Shown in pieces: positions 41,675-51,513 of a stretch of DNA of 64,000 nucleotides. The stretch comes from Nocardioides humilatus. GTDB taxonomy: Bacteria; Actinomycetota; Actinomycetes; Propionibacteriales; Nocardioidaceae. The notes beneath the pieces were generated by a model, which was given only the letters and a program-made list of their open reading frames with translations, made no database searches and was not told the origin of the DNA. Location of the stretch: positions 310,001 through 374,000 of the forward strand of contig NZ_VUJV01000001.1 in NCBI RefSeq assembly GCF_008373755.1. Direction: 5' to 3'. Positions within the stretch are counted from its first letter, which is position 1. Every line of letters begins with the position of its first letter. Made by a program: the position numbers and the translations under genes.

Positions 41675-42457
41675 TTACTCGGTGCCTGGTGGTCGGGAAA
41701 GGCTTGGGCGACTATTCGGGACTTTGTGACCTATCGCGTGCCTCCGGACGGTCGCGGCGACCGCCCCGACGGCGCTCACCGGGACCCCCGCGGCCTCCAG
41801 CGCACGCTGCGCCTCGCGTGCCGTGGCCCCTGTGGTGATGACGTCGTCGCAGACGACGACGTCGGCTCGTCGACCGGCCAGGCGGCGCGCGACCCCCGCG
41901 CGGATGGCCATCGATCCGGCCAGGTTGGCGTGCCGCTCATCGGCGTCGAGGCCGGCCTGGTCCGCGACACCCGAGCGCGTGCGGAGCAGGCGGGCCACCA
42001 CCACGTCGCGGTCGGGCCGCAGCACTCGAGCAGCGCGTCGAGCCATCGCCAGCGTGGGGTCGTGGCCTCGCGCACGCACCGCGGCAGGACGCGAGGGCAC
42101 GGGGACGAGGACCAGCGGCACCTCGGGGTCCACGGAGGCAGCGACGGACACGGCGAGGAGGTCCCCCAGCGGCCGGGTCAGGCCCAGGAGGCCACGTTCC
42201 TTGTGCCCGACCACCATCGCCTTCAGCGCACCCTCATAGGGACCCGTGGCGTACGGCGACGCGAGCCCCGACGGCGTCGGGCTCGGCCACGCGATCTCCG
42301 CTGCCAGAGGGAGGGCGGCCCGGCAGCCGGGACAGAGGACGCGCCCGGGCAGGCCGCAGACCACGCACGCCGACCCGAGCAGCAGGTCGGCACCGGCATC
42401 GACGAGCGCGGGGAGCAGCGGCACCCACCGATGCCACCACGACGAGCACACCTCCAC
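41675..42457 (-). CDS. comF: ComF-family amidophosphoribosyltransferase-like protein
   Basis: 260 residues from GTG 42457 (TTG 42460 is an equal option; AGGAG lies 7-10 nt upstream). An N-terminal zinc ribbon (CVVCGLPGRVLCPGC) is followed by the phosphoribosyltransferase core with GHKERG, the PVPSRPAAVRARGHDP loop and the PRPP motif VVVCDDVITTGATA. ComF proteins assist DNA uptake in naturally competent bacteria, but they are widespread in actinobacteria with no shown competence. It follows lpqB by 28 bp, as in M. tuberculosis (Rv3242c). Confidence 0.92.
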   Translation of the reverse strand: MEVCSSWWHRWVPLLPALVDAGADLLLGSACVVCGLPGRVLCPGCRAALPLAAEIAWPSPTPSGLASPYATGPYEGALKAMVVGHKERGLLGLTRPLGDLLAVSVAASVDPEVPLVLVPVPSRPAAVRARGHDPTLAMARRAARVLRPDRDVVVARLLRTRSGVADQAGLDADERHANLAGSMAIRAGVARRLAGRRADVVVCDDVITTGATAREAQRALEAAGVPVSAVGAVAATVRRHAIGHKVPNSRPSLSRPPGTE

Positions 42458-42485
42458 CAAGGGAGGTCTCCTCGCCTGTGGAGGA

Positions 42486-44231
42486 TCACCCGGCGTAGTC
42501 GAGCTCGCGCACCGGCGCCATCGTCGCCAACCGCTCGCCGGTGCGGATGTCGATCAACCAGTCGCGGGCGACGGCGTAGACGGGCGTGTCGGCGTACGGC
42601 TCGGACGCGAGGCCGGTCACCCGGCCCGTCACCATCGTCGCGAGCGTGTCGACGCCGACCGTGGCGCCGTCGGCGGAGACCGTCTCGACCCCGAAGAGCT
42701 CGCCGGGTCGGGCGGGCGTCAGCACCGCGACCTCGGCGACGCCGGTCCACGCGATGTCGATCGCGCGCTGCCCGTGGAGCGACCAGATCACGGTCGACTC
42801 GACCACTTGGCCGACCCGACCGTTGATGGCGAGAGCGATCCGCGCAGCGACCATCCGGTCCCCGTGAGGCCCCGTCACCAGCGCCACCAGGCGGGTGCCG
42901 TCGCGGGACACGAGGATGCGCCGGGCGTCCTGACCGGTCACCCCCTCGACCTCGATCTCGCGCACCTTCGTCCCGTGGACGACCATCACGCGCGCACCGT
43001 CGGGCCCGCGTTCGAGCAGCCACAGCCGTCCCGACGCGTCCCAGGTCGGCCGCGTGAACTCCTCGCCGATCGCGAGCGTCGTGACCTCGGCTCCGGGGTC
43101 GCCGCGGACGGCCCGCAACGGCCCGATCACCACCTGCTGCAGGTCCGTGGTCACCCCGGCGACGAGGTCGCCCTTGGGTGCGACGGCAACCGTCGCAAGG
43201 TCGCGTGACTCCCATCCGAAGGGGCCGTCGACGGGCCGGAGGTCGCCCAGGTCGCCGACCACGAGCCGTCCGCGCCGCAGGCCGTAGAGCACTCCGGTGG
43301 AGGCCGTGTCGCTGGGATCGAACGCGTCGGCGGAGCCGACGTCGTAGAGGGCGGCGTGACCGGGAAGCTCGACCTCCTCGCCGCCGATCGACAGGCGCAG
43401 CGCGGTGATCGACGGCTCCTGGCGCAGGGTGGCCGCGAGCTGCGCGAGCATCCGCGACGCCTGGTCGGACCTGATCTGGGGCGCGTCGCCACCGAGGTCG
43501 AGGCTGGCCACGCCGTCGAGGACGGGCACCGAAAGGCCGACGGTGAGCCGCGGGGGCACGTAGGTCGTGACGATGTCGCGCAGCCTTCGCGGCGGGCCCG
43601 CCAGCAGCGCCGACACGAGGCTGGTGGCGAAGGTCCGGCCGACGGGCACGAAGACCGGTTCGGGCACGAGGACCTGGGCCGTGGGGTCGAAGAAGTAGAG
43701 CGACGCCTGCCGGTAGCGCTGCTGGAACCACGAGCTGCGTACGACGAGCGCGTCGGTCGGGTCGATGATGCGGAACTCGCCGTCCTCGATGGTCAGCTGG
43801 AATTCCAGCTCGCTGCGGTCCGGCGGCAGCGTCGACTCCCAGCCTCCGCTCTCGTCGAGGAGCGCCGCGTCGCGCAGCCGGATCCGCACCGTGCCGCCGT
43901 CCTCGCGGGGCGCGGCCAGGTCGTTGTAGATGATCGTCGACTCGGGGGCCCACTCCTCGGCGGCGTCGTCGGTGAGGTATTCCTTCGCGACGCTCGTCGA
44001 GATCGGCCAGGCCATCATCGCCTCGAGGAACCCGTTGACGATCTCGAGCCGTGAGTCGCCCGGCTGGGGCGGGCGGGCATCGATCGACGACGCGCGGTCG
44101 GCATCACGCTCCCCCGCCACATCGGCGTTGACGACCGGCCCGTCGTCGGGCAGGCCGACGCAGCCAGCGAGCAGCGCGGCCGCCACCAGCCCGAGCCCCA
44201 GTCGGAGGAGCATCGGTCGCCGGCGGCTCAT
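42486..44231 (-). CDS. lpqB: Lipoprotein LpqB, MtrAB accessory
   Basis: 581 residues. A lipoprotein signal (LLAGC, Cys24) leads into an N-terminal domain (DSRLEIVNGFLEAMMAW), a GerMN domain (about 190-290, VSALLAGPPRRLRDIV) and a C-terminal propeller-like part with several short blades. LpqB modulates the MtrB sensor in mycobacteria and interacts with the extracellular part of the kinase. ATG 44231 overlaps the mtrB stop as ATGA, giving the mtrA-mtrB-lpqB order. The C-terminus ends GERLATMAPVRELDYAG. Confidence 0.94.
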   Translation of the reverse strand: MSRRRPMLLRLGLGLVAAALLAGCVGLPDDGPVVNADVAGERDADRASSIDARPPQPGDSRLEIVNGFLEAMMAWPISTSVAKEYLTDDAAEEWAPESTIIYNDLAAPREDGGTVRIRLRDAALLDESGGWESTLPPDRSELEFQLTIEDGEFRIIDPTDALVVRSSWFQQRYRQASLYFFDPTAQVLVPEPVFVPVGRTFATSLVSALLAGPPRRLRDIVTTYVPPRLTVGLSVPVLDGVASLDLGGDAPQIRSDQASRMLAQLAATLRQEPSITALRLSIGGEEVELPGHAALYDVGSADAFDPSDTASTGVLYGLRRGRLVVGDLGDLRPVDGPFGWESRDLATVAVAPKGDLVAGVTTDLQQVVIGPLRAVRGDPGAEVTTLAIGEEFTRPTWDASGRLWLLERGPDGARVMVVHGTKVREIEVEGVTGQDARRILVSRDGTRLVALVTGPHGDRMVAARIALAINGRVGQVVESTVIWSLHGQRAIDIAWTGVAEVAVLTPARPGELFGVETVSADGATVGVDTLATMVTGRVTGLASEPYADTPVYAVARDWLIDIRTGERLATMAPVRELDYAG

Positions 44232-45919
44232 GAGGTCACCCCCTGCCTCGGCTCGCGACCCGCGTCGGCCTCGGCAGGGAGCTCGTCGGGCGCCTCGGGG
44301 GCCGGGGCACCGGCGTCGACCGGGGCGAGCGGCAGCGGGCTGTGGCGCAGCGGCGTGCCGACACGGCGCGGCAGCGTCAACCGGAACTGGGCGCCCTCCC
44401 GCGGGCGTCCCCAGGCCTGGAGCCAGCCGCCGTGCAGGTGGGCGTCCTCCAGCGAGATCGCCAGACCGAGCCCGGTGCCGCCGCTGCTGCGTGCGCGCGC
44501 CGGGTCGGAGCGCCAGAACCGGTTGAAGACCATTGCCGACTCCCCCGGGGCCAGCCCGACACCCCGGTCGCGGACGGTGACCGCAGCGGCGTGCTCGTCC
44601 GCAGCCATGCGTACGACGATCGGCCGGTCGGTGTCGTCGGGGAACGCGTGGTCGATCGCATTGGTGACCAGGTTGCGCAGGATCCGCTCGACCCGGCGAG
44701 CGTCAGCCTGCGCGCGGACCGGCTTGTCGGGCTGCTCGACGACCACCAGGACTCCGCGCTGGTCGGCGAGCGGCCGGGCGAAGTCGACGACCCGGTGGGC
44801 GACGTCGAGGAGGTTGATGTCATCCACGTCGAGGACGGCGGCGCCCGCGTCGAAACGGCTGATCTCGAGGAGGTCGACCAGGAGCGTCTCGAAGCGGTCG
44901 AGCTCGGCCTGCAGCAGCTCTGCTGCGCGAGCCGTGACGGGGTCGAAGTCGCGGCGCGCGTCGTGGAGGACGTCGCCGGCCATCCGGACGGTGGTCAGCG
45001 GGGTCCGGAGCTCGTGGGAGACGTCGGAGACGAACCGGCGCTGGACCCAGCTCAGCTCCTCGAGCTGGCGGATCTGGCGCTGCAGGTTGGAGGCCATCTG
45101 GTTGAACGAGGAGGCCAGCCGGGCGAGGTCGTCCTCACCGGTCACCAGCAGCCGCTCCTGCAGGCGACCGGCGGCCAGCCGCTCGGCGACGCGTCGTGCC
45201 ATCCGCACCGGCGTGACGACTTGTCGCGTCACGAGCCAGGTGATGCCGGCGACGAGGACGAGGAGCAGTCCCGCGGCGGTGAGGAGTGCCCGCGTCACGA
45301 GCCCGAGGGTCTCCTCCTCCTCGGTCAGCGGGAAGAGGAAGTAGATGGTGTAGGTCTGCGCGTCGGCCGGCAGTCGCACCTGTGAACCCACCACGATGCC
45401 CGGCTCGCGCTCGGTCGATCCGTCGGGCAGGGTGCGGACGATCTCGGTGTAGGTCCATGCGGTGGAGCGGTTGACGCCGTCGAAGTGCCGCTCGAGGCTC
45501 CCCGGCACGCTCTCGATCTCGAGTCCGCTGGTGCGCTGCGCGCCGCCGTCGGCCAGGTCGGCCGGGCTCCCCTCGGGCCCGCCGAGCACGACGCCGTAGC
45601 CCCGGCTCTCCCCGCCCTCGATGATCGGGTCGATCAGGTCGGCGCGCTGCTGGCTGGCGTTGACCTCGTTGCCGGGCGCCCGCGAGAGCCGGTCGCGGGT
45701 GTCGGCCACCTCGGCCTCGACCTCGCCGACGACGATGTCGACCCGGTGGCGGAGCAGTCCGTCACGCGTCTGCTGGAGGAGCAGCCAGCCGACGGCACTG
45801 ATCACGATCGCCGACAGCAGCAGCGTGCTGACGACGACGCGGGCCTGGATCGAGCGGCGCCAGAACGTGAGGGCCCGCCGGAGACCGGTGGGCAGCGTGA
45901 TTCGACCGACCCGCACCAC
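44228..45919 (-). CDS. mtrB: Sensor histidine kinase MtrB
   Basis: 563 residues. Two membrane helices (about 28-49 and 209-231) bracket an extracellular sensor of about 160 residues. A HAMP domain (TRQVVTPVRMARR) is followed by the phosphoacceptor block FVSDVSHELRTPLT (His302) and ATPase motifs NLVTNAIDHAF, VRDRGVGLAP and GGTGLGLAIS. In actinobacteria MtrB phosphorylates MtrA and links cell division and envelope homeostasis. The Pro/Ala-rich C-terminal tail (about 525-563) is variable. It starts at GTG 45919, 3 bp after the mtrA stop. Confidence 0.95.
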   Translation of the reverse strand: MVRVGRITLPTGLRRALTFWRRSIQARVVVSTLLLSAIVISAVGWLLLQQTRDGLLRHRVDIVVGEVEAEVADTRDRLSRAPGNEVNASQQRADLIDPIIEGGESRGYGVVLGGPEGSPADLADGGAQRTSGLEIESVPGSLERHFDGVNRSTAWTYTEIVRTLPDGSTEREPGIVVGSQVRLPADAQTYTIYFLFPLTEEEETLGLVTRALLTAAGLLLVLVAGITWLVTRQVVTPVRMARRVAERLAAGRLQERLLVTGEDDLARLASSFNQMASNLQRQIRQLEELSWVQRRFVSDVSHELRTPLTTVRMAGDVLHDARRDFDPVTARAAELLQAELDRFETLLVDLLEISRFDAGAAVLDVDDINLLDVAHRVVDFARPLADQRGVLVVVEQPDKPVRAQADARRVERILRNLVTNAIDHAFPDDTDRPIVVRMAADEHAAAVTVRDRGVGLAPGESAMVFNRFWRSDPARARSSGGTGLGLAISLEDAHLHGGWLQAWGRPREGAQFRLTLPRRVGTPLRHSPLPLAPVDAGAPAPEAPDELPAEADAGREPRQGVTS

Positions 45920-45922
45920 GAA

Positions 45923-46630
45923 CTAACTGCCGGCCTTGTAACCGACCCCACGCACGGTGAGCACGATCTCCGGGTGCTCGGGGTCGTGCTCGACCTTCGA
46001 GCGGAGCCGCTGGACGTGCACGTTGACGAGCCGGGTGTCCGCGGCGTGGTGGTAGCCCCACACCTCCTCCAGGAGGACTTGGCGGGTGAAGACCTGCCAC
46101 GGGCGGCGGGCCAGGCACAGCAGGAGGTCGAACTCCAGCGGGGTCAGCGGGATCTCGGTGCTGCCGCGCGTGACGCTGTGGCCGGCGACGTCGATGGTGA
46201 GGTCCTTGAGCGTCAGCGTCTCGGACACGACGGTGTCGGTCCGCCGCACGCGCGCCCGGATGCGGGCGATCAGCTCCTTGGGCTTGAACGGCTTGACGAC
46301 GTAGTCGTCGGCACCGGACTCGAGCCCGACGACCACGTCGACCGTGTCGCCCTTGGCCGTGAGCATGACGATCGGCACGCCGGACTCGGCGCGGATCTCC
46401 TTGCAGACGTCGATGCCGTCACGCCCCGGCAGCATCACGTCGAGCAGGACGACGTCGGGTCGGTAGTCGCGAAACGCGCTCAGCGCGGCGTCGCCGCGCG
46501 AGCAGACCTGGCTGTCGAAGCCCTCCTGGCGCAGCACGATGCTGAGCATCTCCGCGAGTGGTGCGTCGTCGTCGACGACGAGCACGCGACCTTTTGTCGC
46601 GTACGACGACGCAGCCCCCGAAGTGTTCAC
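45923..46630 (-). CDS. mtrA: Response regulator MtrA (OmpR/PhoB type)
   Basis: 235 residues from GTG 46630. The receiver domain has VLVVDDDAPLAEML and phosphoacceptor Asp64 in VVLLDVMLPGRDG, and the C-terminal winged helix ends VNVHVQRLRSKVEHDPEHP and VLTVRGVGYKAGS. MtrA controls cell-wall, osmotic and division genes and binds the origin region in mycobacteria. The start is placed at GTG 46630 because TAACAT lies 7 nt upstream; the GTG at 46648 would add six residues. It lies 81 bp downstream of ahcY. Confidence 0.95.
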   Translation of the reverse strand: MNTSGAASSYATKGRVLVVDDDAPLAEMLSIVLRQEGFDSQVCSRGDAALSAFRDYRPDVVLLDVMLPGRDGIDVCKEIRAESGVPIVMLTAKGDTVDVVVGLESGADDYVVKPFKPKELIARIRARVRRTDTVVSETLTLKDLTIDVAGHSVTRGSTEIPLTPLEFDLLLCLARRPWQVFTRQVLLEEVWGYHHAADTRLVNVHVQRLRSKVEHDPEHPEIVLTVRGVGYKAGS

Positions 46631-46643
46631 AACGGCAATGTTA
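46631..46643 (-). promoter_or_regulatory. Leaderless -10 of mtrA (TAACAT-N7-GTG)
   Basis: TAACAT on the minus strand at 46643-46638 followed by seven bases and GTG 46630. It gives mtrAB-lpqB a promoter separate from ahcY. Confidence 0.55.
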
Positions 46644-46711
46644 TGCACGACACAGCACGAACCCCCGCACCCGGGCAGGGTGCGGGGGTTCTCAGCAGTG
46701 CTGGGTGGTGC

Positions 46712-48154
46712 TCAGTACCGGTAGTGCTCGGGCTTGTAGGGGCCCGCCACGTCGACACCGATGTAGGCGGCCTGCTCCTTGGTCAGCTCGGTGAGCTCGA
46801 CGCCGATGGCGTCGAGGTGCAGCCGGGCGACCTCCTCGTCGAGGTGCTTGGGCAGGACGTAGACACCGATCGGGTATTCGTCGGTCTTGGTGAAGATCTC
46901 GATCTGCGCCAGCACCTGGTTGGTGAAGGAGTTGGACATCACGAACGACGGGTGGCCGGTCGCGTTGCCGAGGTTCAGGAGACGACCCTCGGACAGCACG
47001 ATGATCTTCTTGCCATCCTCGAAGATCCACTGGTGGACCTGGGGCTTGATCTCGTCCTTGACGATGCCCGGGATCTGGGCGAGGCCGGCCATGTCGATCT
47101 CGTTGTCGAAGTGACCGATGTTGCCGACGATCGCCTGGTGCTTCATCTTCTCGAAGTGCTCGACACGGATGATGTCGAAGTTGCCCGTCGTGGTGATGAA
47201 GATGTCGGCGGTCTCGACGACCGACTCGAGGCGCTTGACCTCGAAGCCGTCCATCGCGGCCTGGAGCGCGCAGATCGGGTCGATCTCGGTGATGACGACG
47301 CGGGCACCCTGGCCACGCAGCGACTCCGCCGAGCCCTTGCCCACGTCGCCGTAGCCGCAGACGACCGCGGTCTTGCCGGCGATCATGACGTCGGTGCCAC
47401 GGTTGATGCCGTCGATGAGCGAGTGGCGGCAGCCGTACTTGTTGTCGAACTTCGACTTGGTGACCGAGTCGTTGACGTTGATCGCCGGGAAGAGCAGCGA
47501 GCCCTCCTTGAACCGCTCGTAGAGGCGGTGGACACCCGTGGTGGTCTCCTCGGTGACACCGAGGATGCCGCCGGCGATGGTGGTCCAGCGGGTGGAGTCG
47601 TTGGCGACGGAGCGCGCGAGGACCCGGAGGACCTCCTTGTACTCCTCGTTGTCGGTGCTGTCCTGCGACGGCACGACACCGGCCTTCTCGAACTCCAGGC
47701 CCAGGTGGACCAGCATGGTGATGTCGCCACCGTCGTCGAGGAGGACGTTGGGACCGATCTTGTTGCCGTCGGCGTCGGTGAAGTCGAAGACCTTCTCGGC
47801 CTCGTCCCAGTACTCGGCGAGGGTCTCGCCCTTCCACGCGAAGACCGGGGTGCCGGCCGGGGCGTCGACCGTGCCCTCGGGGCCGACGACGACCGCCGCA
47901 GCGGCGTGGTCCTGGGTGGAGAAGATGTTGCAGGTGGCCCAGCGGACGTCGGCACCGAGCGCGACGAGCGTCTCGATGAGCACGGCGGTCTGGATGGTCA
48001 TGTGCAGGGAGCCAGCAACGCGGGCGCCCTTGAGCGGCTGGGCGGCGCCGTAACGCGAGCGCATCGCCATCAGGCCCGGCATCTCGTGCTGGGCGAGCTC
48101 GATCTCCTTGCGGCCGTAAGCGGCCAGGCTCAGGTCAGCAACCTTGTAGTCCAT
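46712..48154 (-). CDS. ahcY: S-adenosylhomocysteine hydrolase
   Basis: 480 residues from ATG 48154. It starts [20 protein letters not shown] and has the NAD-binding loop [17 protein letters not shown] and the C-terminal [19 protein letters not shown] that closes over NAD. The enzyme cleaves S-adenosylhomocysteine to adenosine and homocysteine. The insert around residues 150-190 is typical for the bacterial long form. An AGGAAG lies about 10 nt upstream. The leader is about 120 nt if TAAGGT near 48246 is the -10; I looked for an SAH riboswitch in it and did not find a convincing one. Confidence 0.96.
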   Translation of the reverse strand: MDYKVADLSLAAYGRKEIELAQHEMPGLMAMRSRYGAAQPLKGARVAGSLHMTIQTAVLIETLVALGADVRWATCNIFSTQDHAAAAVVVGPEGTVDAPAGTPVFAWKGETLAEYWDEAEKVFDFTDADGNKIGPNVLLDDGGDITMLVHLGLEFEKAGVVPSQDSTDNEEYKEVLRVLARSVANDSTRWTTIAGGILGVTEETTTGVHRLYERFKEGSLLFPAINVNDSVTKSKFDNKYGCRHSLIDGINRGTDVMIAGKTAVVCGYGDVGKGSAESLRGQGARVVITEIDPICALQAAMDGFEVKRLESVVETADIFITTTGNFDIIRVEHFEKMKHQAIVGNIGHFDNEIDMAGLAQIPGIVKDEIKPQVHQWIFEDGKKIIVLSEGRLLNLGNATGHPSFVMSNSFTNQVLAQIEIFTKTDEYPIGVYVLPKHLDEEVARLHLDAIGVELTELTKEQAAYIGVDVAGPYKPEHYRY

Positions 48155-48311
48155 GAAAAAGCTCTTCCTCGGTGACTTTCGGAGGCTGTCTCTGCGGCGC
48201 ATCTGCGCTATGTCGGGATCTCCCGCACAGGACTGTGGCCCACCTTACAAGCGCGTCCCGACCCGCACGGAATCCCGGTCGAACTCAGGACCAGGGTCCC
48301 GGTGACCGGAC

Positions 48312-49277
48312 TCAGTGCGCGGCGGCCTCGGTGTCGTGGTCGCCGATGGGCAGCAGGTGGACGATGACGACCACCACGGCGCCGACGACCAGGCCGATCA
48401 CGGCGGAGATCGCGGTGTTGACGCACCAGCCGACCAAGCCCTCGAGCACCCCGACCGCGTGGGCGACGTCGTGCTCGATGTCGTGGACCCACTCGTACGG
48501 CGCGTCCCAGATGCCGGCCTCGTGGATGTTGACGAGGAGGATGTGGCCGCCGACCCAGAGCATGGCGATGGTGCCGACGAAAGCGATCACGGCGAGCAGG
48601 CGCGGCATCGCGGCGACCAGGCCGCGCCCGACCCGCTGCGCCAGCGCGGAGCTGCGGGAAGCGAGCGCGAGGCCGGCGTCGTCCATCTTCACGATGAGCG
48701 CGACCACGCCATAGACGGCGACCGTGATGACCACGGCGACGACGAGCAGGATGGCGAGCTGCGCCCAGAAGCCCTCGTCGGCGACCTCGTCGAGCGCGAT
48801 CACCATGATCTCCGCGGACAGGATCAGGTCGGTGCGGACCGCCCCGGCGACCATCTTCTTCTCCGCGTCGGGACCGTGCTCGACGCTCGGGGTCGGGAGG
48901 TCTCCGACGTGGTCGTCGTGGTGGGAGATCCGCTCCCAGACCTTCTCGGCGCCCTCGAACGCGAGGTAGGTGCCGCCGAGCATCAAGATGATCGGCAACG
49001 CGTCGGGCAGCAGCGCGTTGAGCAGCAGGGCGGCCGGCAGGATGACCAGCAGTTTGTTGCGGATCGAGCCGATCGCGATGCGCTTGATGATGGGCAGCTC
49101 CCGCTCCGCGGCGATGCCCTGGACGTACTGCGGCGTCACGGCGGTGTCGTCGACGACGACACCCGCGGCCTTGGTGGTCGCCCGACCCGCGGCAGCACCG
49201 ACGTCGTCGACGGATGCGGCAGCGAGCTTGGCGATCGCCGCGACATCGTCGAGGAGGCCGAAGAGGCCCGCGCTCAT
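48312..49277 (-). CDS. DUF808 (YedI-like) membrane protein
   Basis: 321 residues. It starts SAGLFGLLDDVAAIAKLAAASVDDVGAAAGRA, the standard DUF808 opening, and includes VTPQYVQGIAAERELPII and about six membrane helices. A His-rich loop (SHHDDHVGDL) lies in the middle. The family is conserved but of unknown function. ATG 49277 overlaps the stop of the upstream acyltransferase gene as ATGA, so the two are translationally coupled. Confidence 0.9.
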   Translation of the reverse strand: MSAGLFGLLDDVAAIAKLAAASVDDVGAAAGRATTKAAGVVVDDTAVTPQYVQGIAAERELPIIKRIAIGSIRNKLLVILPAALLLNALLPDALPIILMLGGTYLAFEGAEKVWERISHHDDHVGDLPTPSVEHGPDAEKKMVAGAVRTDLILSAEIMVIALDEVADEGFWAQLAILLVVAVVITVAVYGVVALIVKMDDAGLALASRSSALAQRVGRGLVAAMPRLLAVIAFVGTIAMLWVGGHILLVNIHEAGIWDAPYEWVHDIEHDVAHAVGVLEGLVGWCVNTAISAVIGLVVGAVVVVIVHLLPIGDHDTEAAAH

Positions 49278-50389
49278 CGGGTGGCGGCCGTGGCCGTCGA
49301 GAACTCCATGGCGGGAAGGCTACCGGGGGTCGGTGCGGTCGACTGAGCCACCGCCGCCTCGAGAGTCAGGTCCACCGCGTCGTTGACCCGCTGCTCGGCG
49401 CGGCCGAACGGGTCGACGAGGACCAGGAGCCGGCGCCGTACGGGCGGCGCGGCGAGGGTCAGCGCGAGCAGTACGCCGCCGGCGGCGGTGACGAGGGGCG
49501 CCAGCAGCCCGTGCTCGGCCGCCCAGTCGGGGTAGCCGCCGTAGGCCAGGCCGCGGACGACGAAGCCGTGGCACAGGTAGACGACGAGGGTGGCCGAACC
49601 CATGTGGGCGAACCAGCCGCCGGACCGCGGCACGAGCGCGAGGAACGCCGCTCCCCCGACCAGGCCGACAGCGAGCAGGGACAGGCGGATCGCCGTACCG
49701 CGGGCGTCGGTGACGCCGAGGTCGGCGTAGGGGGTGGAGTAGTAGAGCCAGTCGCTGTCGGCGAGGGGGCCGGCCAGACCGGTGAGGACCCAGAGGGCGC
49801 CGAACACGCCGACGGTCCCCCAACGCACCGCGACCCCGCGCAGCACCTCGAGCCGTTCCGGTGTCGTGTGGAGGCCAAGCACGAAGAACGGCAGCATGCC
49901 GGCGGCCCGAGTGAGGTCGAAGTACTCCGACGTCTCACCGCTGATCGTCGCGGACGCCACGCTCACGCCCACGGCGAGCGCGATCGCGGAGGCGAAGGGC
50001 AGGGACCGGAAGAGCGGGGTGAGGAGCCGCCAGGCGATCAACGCCGTCAGGAACCACAACGGCCAGTGCGGGTCGGCGAAGAGGTCCTGGAGCTGCTCGC
50101 CGCCGAACCACTCACGGAAGAACGCCATCAGGCACTCGAAGACGACGTAGGGCACGGCGACGGTGCGGACGAGGTTCCACAGCCGATCAGGCGTGAAGTC
50201 GAACGCCTTCGACAGGTAGCCCGTCACGAACACGAACGCCGGCATGTGCCACGCGTAGAGGAAGTCGTAGAGGTGCCCCACGACGCCGTCGGACGGCAAC
50301 AACGCCCACAAGTGGCCGACCACGACCAGCGTGACCAGCGCCATCTTGGCGTTGTCGAGCCACGGATCCCGAGAAGTGCGACTGCTCAT
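49274..50389 (-). CDS. Acyltransferase-3 family membrane protein
   Basis: 371 residues from ATG 50389 with about ten membrane helices. It starts RDPWLDNAKMALVTLVVVGHLWALL, where the His after VVVG is the conserved residue of the family, and has AWHMPAFVFVTGYLSKAF, WFLTALIAWRLL and, near the end, VVYLCHGFVVRGL. Such proteins O-acylate sugars or lipids of the envelope. The longer reading to 50485 has no family resemblance. Substrate unknown. It is 43 bp downstream of the lipoprotein gene's stop codon. Confidence 0.85.
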   Translation of the reverse strand: MSSRTSRDPWLDNAKMALVTLVVVGHLWALLPSDGVVGHLYDFLYAWHMPAFVFVTGYLSKAFDFTPDRLWNLVRTVAVPYVVFECLMAFFREWFGGEQLQDLFADPHWPLWFLTALIAWRLLTPLFRSLPFASAIALAVGVSVASATISGETSEYFDLTRAAGMLPFFVLGLHTTPERLEVLRGVAVRWGTVGVFGALWVLTGLAGPLADSDWLYYSTPYADLGVTDARGTAIRLSLLAVGLVGGAAFLALVPRSGGWFAHMGSATLVVYLCHGFVVRGLAYGGYPDWAAEHGLLAPLVTAAGGVLLALTLAAPPVRRRLLVLVDPFGRAEQRVNDAVDLTLEAAVAQSTAPTPGSLPAMEFSTATAATR

Positions 50390-50432
50390 CGCACCGGTCG
50401 GTACCCCGATCCTCGAAAAGAACCCGATCAGG

Positions 50433-51464
50433 TCAGGGTGAGAGATCTCCCACGGCCGCCACGGTGGCGCTCGTGCAGTCCTCACCGGCAGGCACGTCGA
50501 CCGGCCGCCCGGTGGAGGGCGACGGGTAGCCGATCAGGATGCCGCCCGCACACGCACCCGAAGCGTCCTTGACCGCGAAGGCCAGGTAGAGGGGGTTGGT
50601 CGCCGAGGGGAGGTCCTTGTCGTCGACCGTGTAGATCGTGAATCCGCTGACGCCGCTCGCGGGAGCCTCGATCTGGTCCCCCTCGATGCCGTTGACGGGC
50701 AGGAGGTCCGGGAACGCCGCGACCCACGACTCGACGATGCCGTAGGAGCCGGACGACGCGAACACGTCAGGGTCCACGTTGGCAGCACCGATCGACAGGA
50801 GGTCGTCGCGCCACGCGGCCGCGTCGGTCACGGACGTGCCGTCGATGTACGGCGCGTCGACCGGGGTCTGCGTCGAGGTCGGGGACTCCGGAGCCGTCGG
50901 GGTGGGTGTCGGGGTCGGCGTCTCCTCGGCGAGCCCGAGGTCGACCAGGACCGTCTGGAGGGCCGCGTCCGCCGCCACGTAGGCGTCAGTGGCGGGGACG
51001 TTGGCCTCGGTGAACGCTTCGTCGGTCGTGACCGCACCGAGGATGTCGAACTTCGCGATCGCGGTGCCGATCGCGGTGAGCAGCGCGTTGACGTCGGCGG
51101 TGAGGTCGGCCGGCATGGCGATCTCCCGGATCGCAGCGTCGAAGTCGTAGTAGGCCGTCCGGACCGCGCGCACGGCGGCGGTGCGGTCCTCGAGGGTCGC
51201 CGCGTCGCCGGCCGACAGCGCCGTGCCGGCCTCGAAATCGGCCTGGAAGGTCGTGTGCGCGGCCGAGAAGGCGGCGGCAGCGGTCGCGAGGTCAGCCTCG
51301 GACGGGGTGTCGGAGACCGTCGGCTTGTCGTCGCTCTTGTCGGAGTCCGAGCCGCCGCCGCACCCTGCGGTGAGGACGAGGAGCGCGGCGCTGACGGCAG
51401 CGATCGCAGGGACGCGGTGGCCACGAGCACGTCGGGTCTGAGCAAGAAGCATGGCGAGGAGCAT
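50433..51464 (-). CDS. Hypothetical lipoprotein
   Basis: 343 residues from ATG 51464 (ATG 51452 also possible). A basic start and hydrophobic stretch end in the lipobox LTAGC (Cys35). A helical region rich in Ala follows (about 60-180: LATAAAAFSAAHTTFQADF), then a Thr/Pro stalk (TPTPTPTPT) and a C-terminal globular part with one Cys pair (SGACAGG and GEDCTS). I do not recognise a family. It lies between the SIS gene and the acyltransferase gene on the same strand. Confidence 0.65.
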   Translation of the reverse strand: MLLAMLLAQTRRARGHRVPAIAAVSAALLVLTAGCGGGSDSDKSDDKPTVSDTPSEADLATAAAAFSAAHTTFQADFEAGTALSAGDAATLEDRTAAVRAVRTAYYDFDAAIREIAMPADLTADVNALLTAIGTAIAKFDILGAVTTDEAFTEANVPATDAYVAADAALQTVLVDLGLAEETPTPTPTPTAPESPTSTQTPVDAPYIDGTSVTDAAAWRDDLLSIGAANVDPDVFASSGSYGIVESWVAAFPDLLPVNGIEGDQIEAPASGVSGFTIYTVDDKDLPSATNPLYLAFAVKDASGACAGGILIGYPSPSTGRPVDVPAGEDCTSATVAAVGDLSP

Positions 51465-51513
51465 GGCAGCCGGCGAGGCGGGCGCGCAGGGAAACTCGGG
51501 AGACCGTGCCCGC

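Noticed and set aside
45485-48175. A plus-strand open frame of 896 codons antisense to ahcY, mtrA and mtrB
   Set aside because: It is a by-product of the strong third-position GC bias: the opposite strand encodes three unmistakable proteins, and the antisense translation is a low-complexity Asp/Glu/Arg/Val/Leu string with no family resemblance. Similar antisense frames at 1389-2987, 16591-18507, 33262-35469 and 57189-59546 were dismissed for the same reason.
48155-48311. An S-adenosylhomocysteine riboswitch in the ahcY leader
   Set aside because: The leader is long enough, but I could not lay out the conserved pseudoknot pairing or core sequence of the SAH class. A covariance-model scan would settle it.
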